Shown: positions 46,846-55,830 of the stretch, in pieces | Layout of the letters: each line of letters begins with the position of its first letter | How positions within the stretch are numbered: the stretch's first letter is position 1 | Assembly: GCF_003351765.1 (NCBI RefSeq) | Contig: NZ_CP031229.1 | Location: 3,162,001 to 3,226,000, forward strand | Length of the DNA stretch: 64,000 nucleotides | Direction of reading: 5' to 3' | From: Ornithinimicrobium avium | GTDB taxonomy: Bacteria; Actinomycetota; Actinomycetes; Actinomycetales; Dermatophilaceae | Translations under genes and position numbers: made by a program | The notes under the pieces: model-generated | What the model was told of the DNA's origin: nothing | What the model saw: the letters and a program-made list of their open reading frames with translations, nothing else | Databases searched by the model: none

Positions 46846-47703
46846 TCAGCCGATCCTCAACCCGGGCACCAGCACGACGAGGTTGACCAGCACCACCACG
46901 ACGAGCAGCACCAGACCCAGAACCGGCACGCGTGGCAGGGCCATCGGTTCGCTGCCCGCCGCCCCGGGATCGCGCCGCTGCACAGCCGTGGTGAACGGCA
47001 TGGCCATCGGGGCGAAGACGCCCAGGGCGAAGGCCCCCATGAGCACGGCGACGACGACGCCCGGGCCCATCTCCGGTCCGAGCGCGTCGCCGACGAGCAC
47101 GAGGTTGAGCGCATTCAGGGCCAGCACGACCACGGTGCCCACGATCCACGGGTAGAAGGTGAAGGCCCGCAGGCTGCCCAGGTCTCCGGCCGTGTGCCGG
47201 ACCGCGGGCCCCGCGAACCAGCGCGCCGTCCCGACGGTGCCCAGCACGGCCACCGCCAGGGCGCCCCAGGACACGAGGGCCGGCACGTCGAGGAGGTCGG
47301 CCGCCGTCCCGGTGTCGCCGACCCCGAACGGGGTGAGCATGAGATAGCCGATGCCCTCCATCGTCGACATGCCCGCGAACCACAGCCACAGCAGGTGCGC
47401 CTGCCCGGGCCCGCGCCGGAACGGCTGGAAGGTCATCGCCAGCAGACCGGTGACCAGGCTGAACACCGGCCCGGCCAGCAGCATCACCACGTCCCGCCCG
47501 TCGTCCGGCTCGGGGGAGTGCACCACCCCGAAGGGGAAGAGCTCGTTGCTGAAGCCGAGCGCCACGCCGGCGGCCACGTGGGCCAGCTCGTGGAGCAGCA
47601 CCACCACCAGGTGCGCGGCCACGAGGGCCACCGAGGCGTGGACCACGAGGTTGCGCACCCCCGTCCCGGTGGTCGTGGTCAGGTCGTCCGCGTCCGTGGT
47701 CAT
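46846..47703 (-). CDS. Membrane zinc metalloprotease-like protein (M50-related)
   Basis: 285 aa, ATG 47703 with AAGGGG upstream. About seven hydrophobic segments. The second span holds VVLLHELAHVAAG, an HExxH zinc site placed in the membrane as in site-2 proteases; further on SPEPDDGRDVVMLLAGPVFSLV could place an acidic ligand. No PDZ domain. May be a small intramembrane protease or an HExxH protein of unknown role. Stops 15 bases from hrpB, convergent. Confidence 0.65.
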   Translation of the reverse strand: MTTDADDLTTTTGTGVRNLVVHASVALVAAHLVVVLLHELAHVAAGVALGFSNELFPFGVVHSPEPDDGRDVVMLLAGPVFSLVTGLLAMTFQPFRRGPGQAHLLWLWFAGMSTMEGIGYLMLTPFGVGDTGTAADLLDVPALVSWGALAVAVLGTVGTARWFAGPAVRHTAGDLGSLRAFTFYPWIVGTVVVLALNALNLVLVGDALGPEMGPGVVVAVLMGAFALGVFAPMAMPFTTAVQRRDPGAAGSEPMALPRVPVLGLVLLVVVVLVNLVVLVPGLRIG

Positions 47704-47812
47704 GCGCTGCCCCTTCGTCCCCCGGGCGCCGGATGACGCCGTCCACACGACTACATCGTGCTCGCGGGCCGATGTCCGCCGACACGCCGACGGTCACCAG
47801 AAGTCGGGAGGC

Positions 47813-48856
47813 CTACCAGAAGGCGTCGCCGGGCTCCCGGCGCTGCAGCCGGGTGACCACGCGCTGGCCGATCCGCTGCCACACCGCATACCTGCGGGGG
47901 CGCAGCACGAGGTCCCAGGCGCCGACCCAGTCGAGGACGTCCTTGGAGAAGCCGCGCTTGAAGACGCCCAGGCCGTAGCGCATGTCGCTCTTGTCGTCGA
48001 CCCGGGTGGAGTGAGGGGTGCCGACGAGGTCGTAGGTGCGCGCCCCGCGCTCGATCGCCCAGCGCATGCCCTCGTACTGGACGAGCTGGCTCACCCCCGG
48101 CACCGGCCGCTCCCGCGTGCTCGCGCCCTCCTTGTAGGCCGCCACGTCGCCGATCACGGTGACCAGCGCCCACGCGACCATCCGTCCCTCGACCCGGGCG
48201 ACGACCGGCTGGGCCAGCCCGCCCCGCACCATCGTGCGCCACGACTCCACGAAGTAGTCCTTGCCGCGCACCCCCAGCTCCTGGTCGCGGACGACGCCCT
48301 CCCACAGGTCCCACATCTGCTCGTAGGTCTGGTCGGTATGCGGTGCCCGCTCCACCTCGACCCCCTCGCGGATCGCGCGGCGCACCATGTTGCGGGTCTT
48401 GGACGGGTAGGACGCGAGCAGGTCCTCCTCCGAGGCCGGGAGCTCGAAGACCACCGTCGAGGAGTGCGGCTGCACGGGGTCGGTGCGCACCAGGCCCATT
48501 CCCGCGAGCGCAGCGACCGAGTCCTCGCTCTCCCGGATCTCCGGCTCGATCCGCACGAACAGCACGCCCTCGCGCGCGGCCGCCTGCCGCAGGTCCGCCA
48601 CGACCGGCCGAAGGGCTTCCACGTCGTCGACGCAGGGGCCCTTGGGCAGGTACCAGACGGTGCCGAATCCGGGAGCCTTCTTGGCGTGGACCGTCATCGC
48701 GACGTCGCCCGACACGGCATACCTCGGCTCCCAGCGGGCCATCCGCTTGACCTGGCCCAGCGCGTGGCTCTGGTAGACGTTGCCCCCGTCGGGGTTCGCG
48801 GCGATCCGGGCGTCCCACTCCCGCGGGTCGGGGGAGGTCACGAAGGTCAGCGGCAT
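47813..48856 (-). CDS. FemAB-family peptidoglycan bridge aminoacyltransferase, copy 2
   Basis: 347 aa from ATG 48856. The minus-strand -10 box TAAGGT is seven bases before it, with no ribosome site, so an upstream in-frame start is unlikely. Key segments: GGNVYQSHALGQVKRMARWEPRY, YPSKTRNMVRRAIREGVEVE, and the FemAB signature LVQYEGMRWAIERGARTYDLVGTPHS, ending with RYGLGVFKRGFSKDVLDWVGAWD. Likely adds a residue to the lipid II bridge. Divergent from the DegT-fold gene. Confidence 0.85.
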   Translation of the reverse strand: MPLTFVTSPDPREWDARIAANPDGGNVYQSHALGQVKRMARWEPRYAVSGDVAMTVHAKKAPGFGTVWYLPKGPCVDDVEALRPVVADLRQAAAREGVLFVRIEPEIRESEDSVAALAGMGLVRTDPVQPHSSTVVFELPASEEDLLASYPSKTRNMVRRAIREGVEVERAPHTDQTYEQMWDLWEGVVRDQELGVRGKDYFVESWRTMVRGGLAQPVVARVEGRMVAWALVTVIGDVAAYKEGASTRERPVPGVSQLVQYEGMRWAIERGARTYDLVGTPHSTRVDDKSDMRYGLGVFKRGFSKDVLDWVGAWDLVLRPRRYAVWQRIGQRVVTRLQRREPGDAFW

Positions 48857-48917
48857 GGCGATCACCTTACGGCCCGTGGGCGCGCCGACCGGGCCGGGCG
48901 CACCTACACTCGGTGCC

Positions 48918-50123
48918 GTGAGCGCTCCCACCAGCGACGACGGCCGCGACGGTGCCCGTCACGACGGCGACCCTGCCGCGCTGCGCCGTGCGCTGGCCGG
49001 GCTGTCGGGCACCGACCCGGCCGACTGGCACCTGGTGGGCAAGGTCCAGCACGCGCTCCTCGTCGTGCTGCGGGCGGTCGCGCGGCAGTCGGGTCCCGGG
49101 GAGGCCGTCGTCCAGCCCTTCGCCCCGGTGAGCGCGCTCGCGCCGGTCGTGTCGGCGGGGCTGCGGCCGAGCTGGGCCGACGTCGACCGGGACACCCTGT
49201 CGATGGATCCCGCCACCGTGCCCCGCGCGCTCACACCCACCACCCGCGCCCTCGTCGCGCGGCACACCTTCGGCCCGGCCGCGCCGCTGGCCCGGCTGCG
49301 CGGCTTCCTGCCGCAGGACGTGCTGCTCGTCGAGGACTCCTCACACTGCCTGGGACACCTGGCCCGCGGCGAGGACGGGGAGCCGGTCGCCGACGTGTCG
49401 GTGCACGACCTCGGGCACGCGCTGACCCTGCCGACGCGGTCGGGTGCCGCCGTGTGGGTCGACCCCGCCCTGCGCGGCGGGCCGTGGCACCGGGTGCTCT
49501 CGGCGGCCCTCGCCACGCTCCCCCCGGCCGGTCGCAGGAAGGCGGTGGCCGGCGCGGTCGGCGCACCCGTGCTGCGGGCCGCCCGTCGCCTGGGGGCAGC
49601 GGGCAGCCGTGCCCTCACCCTCGCCGCCTCGACCGGGCTCCTGGACCTGGCCCTCCTGCCCTCGGAGCGCGCGGGTCGCGTCGCCGGCGAGCCGACCCTG
49701 CTCCCGACCGCCGTGCTGGAGGAGACGCTGCACCACCTACCCAGGACCGAGGAGTGGACGGCGCACCGCCGCAGCACCGCGGCGGTCTATCGCGACGGGC
49801 TCGCCGGACTGACCGGCATCACGGTCCCGCGGCTGCTCGAGGACCCGAAGCTGGCCCTGGTGCGCTACCCGGTCCTGCTCGACGGACCCGACCGGGCGGG
49901 GGCGGTGGTGGCGGCGCTGCGCAGTGAGGGGGTGCCTGCCGACCGGTGGTACAGCCCCACCCTGTTCCCCGGTCCCACCGACCCGGCGGCCTTCAGCTAC
50001 GACCCGTCGGGCAGCCCGGTCGCCGAGGACGTCTCCCGGCGTGTGGTCACCCTGCAGACGGCGCCGTTCGTCACCGCCGGGGCCGCCGCCCGGGCGGTGC
50101 AGGTGGTCCGGTCCCACCTGTGA
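48918..50123 (+). CDS. DegT/DnrJ/EryC1-fold protein lacking the PLP lysine
   Basis: 401 aa, GTG start with TACACT seven bases upstream. Family pattern: QPFAPVSALAPVVSAGLRPSWADVD, ARHTFGPAAPLARLRGF, VLLVEDSSHCLGHL, and a C-terminal domain with VLLDGPDRAGAVVAALRSEGV. Where family members carry the Lys that binds PLP, this one reads VHDLGHALTLPTRSGAAVWV with no Lys. It may be a non-catalytic member or act on a pre-formed complex. It lies between two FemAB genes, so a link to wall or lipid-sugar assembly is likely but unproved. Confidence 0.7.
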   Translation: MSAPTSDDGRDGARHDGDPAALRRALAGLSGTDPADWHLVGKVQHALLVVLRAVARQSGPGEAVVQPFAPVSALAPVVSAGLRPSWADVDRDTLSMDPATVPRALTPTTRALVARHTFGPAAPLARLRGFLPQDVLLVEDSSHCLGHLARGEDGEPVADVSVHDLGHALTLPTRSGAAVWVDPALRGGPWHRVLSAALATLPPAGRRKAVAGAVGAPVLRAARRLGAAGSRALTLAASTGLLDLALLPSERAGRVAGEPTLLPTAVLEETLHHLPRTEEWTAHRRSTAAVYRDGLAGLTGITVPRLLEDPKLALVRYPVLLDGPDRAGAVVAALRSEGVPADRWYSPTLFPGPTDPAAFSYDPSGSPVAEDVSRRVVTLQTAPFVTAGAAARAVQVVRSHL

Positions 50124-50142
50124 GCCAGGTACCGTTACGGGC

Positions 50143-51282
50143 GTGCCCGTCCTCGACCTGACCGACCCCGACGCCGTCACGCGCTACGACGACTTCGTGC
50201 GCTCGCACCCGCTGCGGTCGCTCACCCAGGACCTGCGCTGGGGGCTCGTCAAGGACGACTGGGGGCAGGAGGCTGTCTACCTCGAGGAGGGCGGCGCGGT
50301 CGTCGCCGCGATGACCCTCCTCGTGCGACGTCTGCCGGGCGGGTTCTCGGTGCTCTACGCCCCCCGCGGACCGCTGGTCGACTGGGACGACCCGGATATG
50401 GTGCACCGCCTCCTCGCGGAGGCCGCGCCGCTGGTGCGCAAGCACCGGGCGGTGATGACCAAGCTCGACCCCGAGGTGCCGTTCACCCCCGAGCTGGACG
50501 CCTGGTTGCGCGCCCAGGAGGGCTGGGTGGTCAAGAACGTCGGGGCCGGCAAGGACGACCTGGTCCAGCCGCGCTACTGCATGATCGTGCGGCTGCAGGA
50601 CGAGGACGGCCAGGAGCTCAGCGAGGAGGAGCTGCTGGCGAAGTACGACGGCAAGGCGCGCAACCGCGTCCGCACCGGACGCAGGAAGGGCGTGGTCGTC
50701 GTCCCCGCCGACACCGAGGAGGGGCTGCGCACGTTCCACGAGATCTACTCCTTCATGGCCCGGCGCAACGAGATCACCACCCGCGGGCTGCCCTACTTCC
50801 ACCGGATGCGCGAGGCCTTCGGGGACCGGATGCGGGTCGCCCACGCGCGGCACGAGGACGACGTGCTCGCCGCCTCGGTGACGGTCGACTACCACGGCAA
50901 GCTCTACTACCTCTACGCCGGCTCCAACGACCTCAAGCGCAACCTCGCGCCCAACCAGGTGATGAACCACGAGCTCATGGTCTGGGGGCTTTCGCGCGGC
51001 GCCGAGAGCTACGACATGGGTGGTGTCTTCGCGCTCGACCCGCAGGACGGGCTCTACCTGTTCAAGCGGGCGTTCTGCAAGGGCGACGGGGGTGCCACCG
51101 AGTTCGTCGGCGAGGTCGACGTGGTGCACAACAAGACCCTGTATGCCGTGCTCCACCGCCTGGTGCCCGCCGTCCAGCGGGGGCGCAGGGAGCTCGGCGG
51201 CCTCGCCTCGCGCCTGCGCCGGCAGCGCGCCGCTGCTCGCGAGGCAGCCCGTGCCCAGAAGGTCGCGTCCCCCGACGCCTGA
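50143..51282 (+). CDS. FemAB-family peptidoglycan bridge aminoacyltransferase, copy 3
   Basis: 379 aa, GTG start with TACCGT seven bases upstream. Segments: SLTQDLRWGLVKDDWGQEAV, LLAKYDGKARNRVRTGRRKGV, YYLYAGSNDLKRNLAPNQV, and the signature LMVWGLSRGAESYDMGGVF, then LYLFKRAFCKGDGGATEFVGEVD. The C-terminus is an Arg/Ala-rich helix that may be an extra arm. Nineteen bases after the DegT-fold gene and 21 before lgt. Confidence 0.86.
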   Translation: MPVLDLTDPDAVTRYDDFVRSHPLRSLTQDLRWGLVKDDWGQEAVYLEEGGAVVAAMTLLVRRLPGGFSVLYAPRGPLVDWDDPDMVHRLLAEAAPLVRKHRAVMTKLDPEVPFTPELDAWLRAQEGWVVKNVGAGKDDLVQPRYCMIVRLQDEDGQELSEEELLAKYDGKARNRVRTGRRKGVVVVPADTEEGLRTFHEIYSFMARRNEITTRGLPYFHRMREAFGDRMRVAHARHEDDVLAASVTVDYHGKLYYLYAGSNDLKRNLAPNQVMNHELMVWGLSRGAESYDMGGVFALDPQDGLYLFKRAFCKGDGGATEFVGEVDVVHNKTLYAVLHRLVPAVQRGRRELGGLASRLRRQRAAAREAARAQKVASPDA

Positions 51283-51303
51283 CGGACGAAGGACCGCCCT
51301 GCC

Positions 51304-52239
51304 ATGAGCCTTCCCCCGACCGCGCTGCTGCCGGCCGTGATCCCCTACCCGGACATCCCGCCGGGCTTCGACGTGGGGCCGCTGACGATCCACTGGTACG
51401 GCCTGATGTACGCCGTCGGGATCATGGTCGGCTGGTGGCTCGGCGTGCGCCGCGCCCGCCGGCCCGGCTCCGGCTGGACCGCCGACGAGGTCGGCGACCT
51501 CATCCTGTGGGCGACCGTAGGCATCGTGGCCGGCGGCCGCCTGGGCTACGTGCTGTTCTACGGCCTGGACAAGGCGATCGCGAACCCGCTGTGGATCGTG
51601 CGGCTGGACGAGGGCGGCATGTCCTTCCACGGCGGGCTGCTCGGCGTGCTCGCGGCCTGCTGGCTCTTCGGCCACCGCACCGGGAGGGGCTTCTGGCGGG
51701 TCACCGACTTCATCGCCCCGCTCGTGCCGCTGGGCCTGTTCTTCGGGCGGATCGGCAACTTCGTCAACGGCGAGCTGTGGGGCAAGCCGACCGACGTGCC
51801 CTGGGCGATGGTCTTCCCGACGGCCGACGACCGACCGCGCCACCCCACGATGCTCTACGAGGCCTTCCTCGAGGGTCTCGTGCTCTTCGCGGTGCTGTGG
51901 GTCTTCTCGCGCAGCCGCCGGCCGGTGCGGGCGGTGTCCGGGCTGTTCCTGCTCCTCTACGGCACCTTCCGCTTCGCCGTGGAGTTCCTGCGGATCCCGG
52001 ACACCCAGCTGGGCTACCTCGCGCTGGACTGGGTGACGATGGGGCAGGTGCTGTCCGCCCCGATGATCCTGCTCGGGGCGCTGCTGCTCTGGCTGGCCTA
52101 CCGCACGCCGGCGTCCCGCACGAACCTCACCGGGGTCGACCCCGCTGCCGAGGAGGACGTTGCCGTGGACGCCCCTGCAGCGTCGCGGGACGCCGACCCG
52201 CAGCGGCCCGCGCAGGACCCCGGAGAGCCGCTGCCGTAG
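51304..52239 (+). CDS. lgt: Prolipoprotein diacylglyceryl transferase
   Basis: 311 aa membrane enzyme that moves diacylglycerol from phosphatidylglycerol to the lipobox Cys. About seven spans; N-terminal IHWYGLMYAVGIMVGWWLG, GGRLGYVLFYGLD, MSFHGGLLG, signature GRIGNFVNGELWG, and RHPTMLYEA. A hydrophilic Asp/Ala/Pro tail of about 40 residues is extra. Lipoprotein substrates in the window include the TAP-type peptidase and the 39.7 kb lipoprotein. Confidence 0.95.
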   Translation: MSLPPTALLPAVIPYPDIPPGFDVGPLTIHWYGLMYAVGIMVGWWLGVRRARRPGSGWTADEVGDLILWATVGIVAGGRLGYVLFYGLDKAIANPLWIVRLDEGGMSFHGGLLGVLAACWLFGHRTGRGFWRVTDFIAPLVPLGLFFGRIGNFVNGELWGKPTDVPWAMVFPTADDRPRHPTMLYEAFLEGLVLFAVLWVFSRSRRPVRAVSGLFLLLYGTFRFAVEFLRIPDTQLGYLALDWVTMGQVLSAPMILLGALLLWLAYRTPASRTNLTGVDPAAEEDVAVDAPAASRDADPQRPAQDPGEPLP

Positions 52240-52271
52240 GAACGCCGCGGCACAGCAGTCCTTGGTCGAGG

Positions 52272-53165
52272 TCAGACGGGCAGCCGGAAGCGCGCGTCCT
52301 CGAGCGGCTCGACCAGCCCGTCGGCGACGAGCGCGTCCAGGCAGCGGTCCGACTGCGCCCGGTCCGGCCACACGGAGTGCAGCTCCTCGGCGCCGACCGG
52401 CCCGGAGGCGTCCCGGAGCACCTGCACCATGCGGCCACGGCACTGCCGGTCGGTGCCCTCCCACGCCTGCCCGCGGCGCGGCGGCCCGTCGTAGGGCGGC
52501 GAGCCGGCCAGCCGCCAGCGGCACACGTCCCTCAGCGGGCACGCCCCGCACCGGGGCGACCGGGCGGTGCACACCAGCGCGCCGAGCTCCATGACAGCGA
52601 CGTTCCAGGTGGCCGCCTCCCTGTCGTCCTCCGGCAGCAGCGCGGCGGCCAGGGCCACCTCCGCCCGGGTCAGCGCGGGAGCCGGGAGCGCCGCCCCGGT
52701 CACCGACCTGGCGTGCACGCGGCGCACGTTGGTGTCGACCACGGTGGACCGCCGCCCGAAGGCGAAGGCGGCGACCGCGGCGGCGGTGTAGTCACCCACC
52801 CCGGGCAGCGTGCGCAGCACCTCCTCCTGGGCGGGCACGACCCCGCCGTGCTCGTCGCGCAGCACGACCGCAGCCGCGTGCAGCCGCAGCGCGCGCCGGG
52901 GGTAGCCCAGCCGCTCCCACGCCCGCACGGCGTCGCCCGGCGACGAAGCAGCCAGGGCGGCCGGCGTCGGCCAGGCCGCCACCCAGCGCTGCCAGACCGG
53001 TTGCACGCGGGCGACGGGCGTCTGCTGGAGCATGACCTCGGAGACGAGCACGCCCCACGGCGAGCACCCGGGTCGGCGCCAGGGCAGGTCGCGGCGGTGC
53101 ACGGCATACCAGGGGAGCAGGCGGTCGTGCAGCGCGGCGGCCGTGGCCGCGTGAGCGGGGCCCAT
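52272..53165 (-). CDS. mutY: A/G-specific adenine glycosylase
   Basis: 297 aa. Removes A mispaired with 8-oxoG. Catalytic Glu43 in LVSEVMLQQTPV, HhH LPGVGDYTAAAVAAFAFG, Asp in VVDTNVRRVHAR and a [4Fe-4S] cluster CTARSPRCGACPLRDVC. The C-terminal MutT-like 8-oxoG-recognition domain is short, as in actinobacteria. Begins one base after the disA stop, so disA-mutY form one transcript; radA-disA-mutY order is the mycobacterial one. Confidence 0.95.
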   Translation of the reverse strand: MGPAHAATAAALHDRLLPWYAVHRRDLPWRRPGCSPWGVLVSEVMLQQTPVARVQPVWQRWVAAWPTPAALAASSPGDAVRAWERLGYPRRALRLHAAAVVLRDEHGGVVPAQEEVLRTLPGVGDYTAAAVAAFAFGRRSTVVDTNVRRVHARSVTGAALPAPALTRAEVALAAALLPEDDREAATWNVAVMELGALVCTARSPRCGACPLRDVCRWRLAGSPPYDGPPRRGQAWEGTDRQCRGRMVQVLRDASGPVGAEELHSVWPDRAQSDRCLDALVADGLVEPLEDARFRLPV

Positions 53166-54248
53166 CTAGGAGTAGCGCTCCAGGATCGAGGCCTCCGCGA
53201 GCCGGGAGAGGCCCTCGCGCACCGCGCGGGCACGCGCCTCGCCGACGCCGTCGACCTCCATCAGCTCCTCCAGGCCGGCGGACAGGAGTGCCTGGAAGCT
53301 GCCGAAGTGCTCGACCAGCCGCTCCACGATCGCCCCCGGGAGCCGGGGTATGCGGTGCAGCAGCCGGTAGCCGCTCGGCGACAGGCTCTGGTGGTCCATG
53401 CCGTCGCCGACGACGGTGATGCCCAGCGCGCGGGCGACGGCGGCCAGGTCGAGGAGCTCGGCCCCGTCGAGGCCGGCCATCGACTCGAGCACCTCGGCCG
53501 GGTCGCTGATGGCCTCGGCGGAGGAGGCGTAGTCGCGGATCACCAGCTCGCGGTCGCGGCCGATGCCACCGGTGAGCTCCTCGAGCTGGAGCCGCACCAG
53601 GCGGCCGTCGACGCCCAGCTCGACGACGTACTGCTCGATCTCGGTGCTGATCCGCGCCACCATCTCCAGGCGTTGCAGGACCGAGGCGACCTCGCGGACC
53701 GTGACCAGGTCCTCGATCTCCAGCGCGGACAGGGTCGAGGTGACCTCGTCGAGGCGGGCACGGTAGCGCTCCAGCGTCTGCAGCGCCTGGTTGGCGAGGG
53801 CGAGCAGCTGGGTGCGGGGCTGGAGGACGTGGCGCTGGACGCCGACGTAGATGGCGATGATCGACATCGACTGGCTGACCGAGATGACCGGCAGGTCGGT
53901 CTGCTTGGCGACCCGCTCGGCGGTGCGGTGCCGGGTGCCGCTCTCGCGCGTCTCGATCGTGGGATCGGGCAGCAGCTGGGTGGCGGCCCGCAGGATGCGG
54001 GTGCCCTCCCGGTTGAGCACGACGGCGCCGTCCATCTTGGTCAGCTCGCGCAGCCGGGTCGCGGAGAAGTCGACGTCGAGCTCGAATCCGCCGGAGCTCA
54101 TCGCCTCGACGGCGCGGTCGTTGCCCAGGACGATCAGCGCGCCGGTGCGGCCGCGCAGGACGCGCTCCAGGCCGTCGCGCAGGTCGGTGCCTGGTGCGAC
54201 GGCGGCGAGGGTGCTGCGCAGGAGCTCCTCGTCGGTGCGCTCGGCCAC
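53166..54248 (-). CDS. disA: DNA integrity scanning protein, diadenylate cyclase
   Basis: 360 aa, GTG start. Makes c-di-AMP from two ATP and stops when bound to branched DNA. Cyclase domain has MDGAVVLN (DGA) and GTRHRTAERVAKQT (RHR); a helical spine (about 150-280) leads to a C-terminal HhH DNA-binding domain (LMEVDGVGEARARAVREGLSRL). A 99-base gap separates it from radA, so it may have its own promoter. Confidence 0.97.
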   Translation of the reverse strand: MAERTDEELLRSTLAAVAPGTDLRDGLERVLRGRTGALIVLGNDRAVEAMSSGGFELDVDFSATRLRELTKMDGAVVLNREGTRILRAATQLLPDPTIETRESGTRHRTAERVAKQTDLPVISVSQSMSIIAIYVGVQRHVLQPRTQLLALANQALQTLERYRARLDEVTSTLSALEIEDLVTVREVASVLQRLEMVARISTEIEQYVVELGVDGRLVRLQLEELTGGIGRDRELVIRDYASSAEAISDPAEVLESMAGLDGAELLDLAAVARALGITVVGDGMDHQSLSPSGYRLLHRIPRLPGAIVERLVEHFGSFQALLSAGLEELMEVDGVGEARARAVREGLSRLAEASILERYS

Positions 54249-54347
54249 CGGACACCCACCTTTCCCGGCGGTGTGCTCCGACCCGCCTGTCCCTGTGCGC
54301 CGATCCTAGGTCCTGGGTGCCTCAGGCCCGGCCGACCTGTCCATTCT

Positions 54348-55763
54348 TTACCCGTTCGTGACCGCAACGAGACCGCCCTGCGGGCTGCCGCCCTGCGCGG
54401 CGGACCCGACGAGGCGGACCGCGTCGGCGAGAGTGGCGACCTCGTGCACCCGTATGCCGGCCGGCGGCGGGCCGTCGGCGAGCGAGCCGGTCGGCACGAC
54501 GGCCTCGGTGAAGCCGATCCGGGCGGCCTCGGTCAGCCGTCGCTGCAGCCCGGTGACAGGACGCAGGTCGCCGGCGAGCCCCACCTCGCCGACCGCGATC
54601 GTGCCCATCGGCAGCGACAGGTCGGCGAGCGCGCTGGTCAGGGCCAGTGCCAGGGCGAGGTCGGAGGCCGGCTCGGAGAGCCGGACCCCGCCGACCGTCG
54701 CCGCGTAGCAGTCGAGCTCGGCCAGCGGCACCCCGGCGCGCTGCCCGAGCACGGCGAGCACCATGGCCAGCCGGGAGGAGTCCAGCCCGCTCGTCGTGCG
54801 CCGCGGCGAGCCGCCGCCGGGCCGACTGACCAGGGCCTGGACCTCCGCGACGAGGGGGCGGCGTCCCTCCAGGGTGACCGTGACGCAGGTGCCGGCGACC
54901 GGTCGGTCGCGACTGGTCAGGAAGAGACCGCTGGGGTCGGGCAGCCCGACGATGCCCGCGTCGCCGAGGTCGAAGCAGCCCACCTCGTCGGTCGGGCCGA
55001 AGCGGTTCTTCACCGCGCGCACCAGCCGGAGCCGCGAGTGCCGCTCGCCCTCGAACTGGACGACGACGTCGACGAGGTGCTCCAGCACGCGCGGACCGGC
55101 GATCGAGCCGTCCTTGGTGACGTGGCCGATCAGCACGGCGGCGGTGTCCCGGGACTTGGCGGCCTGGATGAGCGCCGCCGCGACCTCGCGGACCTGCCCG
55201 ACGTTGCCCGGGGCGCCCTCGACGTCGGCCGAGGCCACCGTCTGGACCGAGTCGACGACGAGCAGGTCCGGGTCGGTCCGCTCCAGGTGGCCCAGGACGG
55301 TGGACAGATCGGTCTCGGCGGCCAGGTAGAGGGTGTCGGCCACCGCCCCGATCCGCTCGGCGCGCAGCTTGACCTGCGCCGCGGACTCCTCGCCGGAGAC
55401 GTAGAGCACCCTCCGCCCCTCGCGGGCCGCCCGCGCCGCCACGTCCAGGGCCAGGGTCGACTTGCCGATCCCGGGCTCGCCGGCCATCAGGACCACGGCG
55501 CCGGGCACCAGACCGCCGCCGAGCACGCGGTCGAACTCGCCGACGCCGGTCGGCCGGGCCCGCGCCGTCTGCGCGTCGACGTCGGCGATGGGCACGGCCG
55601 GCCGTGCCGGCGCGGCGGCGCTGGTCCGCACCGCGGTCGGCGCACCGGTCTCCACGACCGTGCCCCAGGCCTGGCACTCACCGCACCGGCCCACCCACTT
55701 GATCGCCGTCCACCCGCACTCCGCGCACCGGTAGGCCGGTCTGCTCCCGCTCTTCGTCGCCAC
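54348..55763 (-). CDS. radA: DNA repair protein RadA
   Basis: 471 aa, GTG start; TACCCT on the minus strand is seven bases before it, so leaderless. Zinc finger CAECGWT..CGECQAW, RecA-like core with GEPGIGKST, KNRFGPTDEVGCF (the RadA-specific KNRFG motif), and a C-terminal Lon-like domain. Branch-migration helicase in recombination. A basic, Ala-rich linker sits between the zinc finger and the core. Divergent from the DUF1648 gene. Confidence 0.96.
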   Translation of the reverse strand: MATKSGSRPAYRCAECGWTAIKWVGRCGECQAWGTVVETGAPTAVRTSAAAPARPAVPIADVDAQTARARPTGVGEFDRVLGGGLVPGAVVLMAGEPGIGKSTLALDVAARAAREGRRVLYVSGEESAAQVKLRAERIGAVADTLYLAAETDLSTVLGHLERTDPDLLVVDSVQTVASADVEGAPGNVGQVREVAAALIQAAKSRDTAAVLIGHVTKDGSIAGPRVLEHLVDVVVQFEGERHSRLRLVRAVKNRFGPTDEVGCFDLGDAGIVGLPDPSGLFLTSRDRPVAGTCVTVTLEGRRPLVAEVQALVSRPGGGSPRRTTSGLDSSRLAMVLAVLGQRAGVPLAELDCYAATVGGVRLSEPASDLALALALTSALADLSLPMGTIAVGEVGLAGDLRPVTGLQRRLTEAARIGFTEAVVPTGSLADGPPPAGIRVHEVATLADAVRLVGSAAQGGSPQGGLVAVTNG

Positions 55764-55830
55764 GTGCCCGAGGGTAGGCTGTGCCGCCGACAGACCGGCT
55801 CGGCGACGCAGTCTCTTTAGGGTGGAAGAC

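Noticed and set aside
51435..55820. 1461-aa plus-strand ORF
   Set aside because: Shadow of lgt, mutY, disA and radA, all clear genes in other frames or strands.
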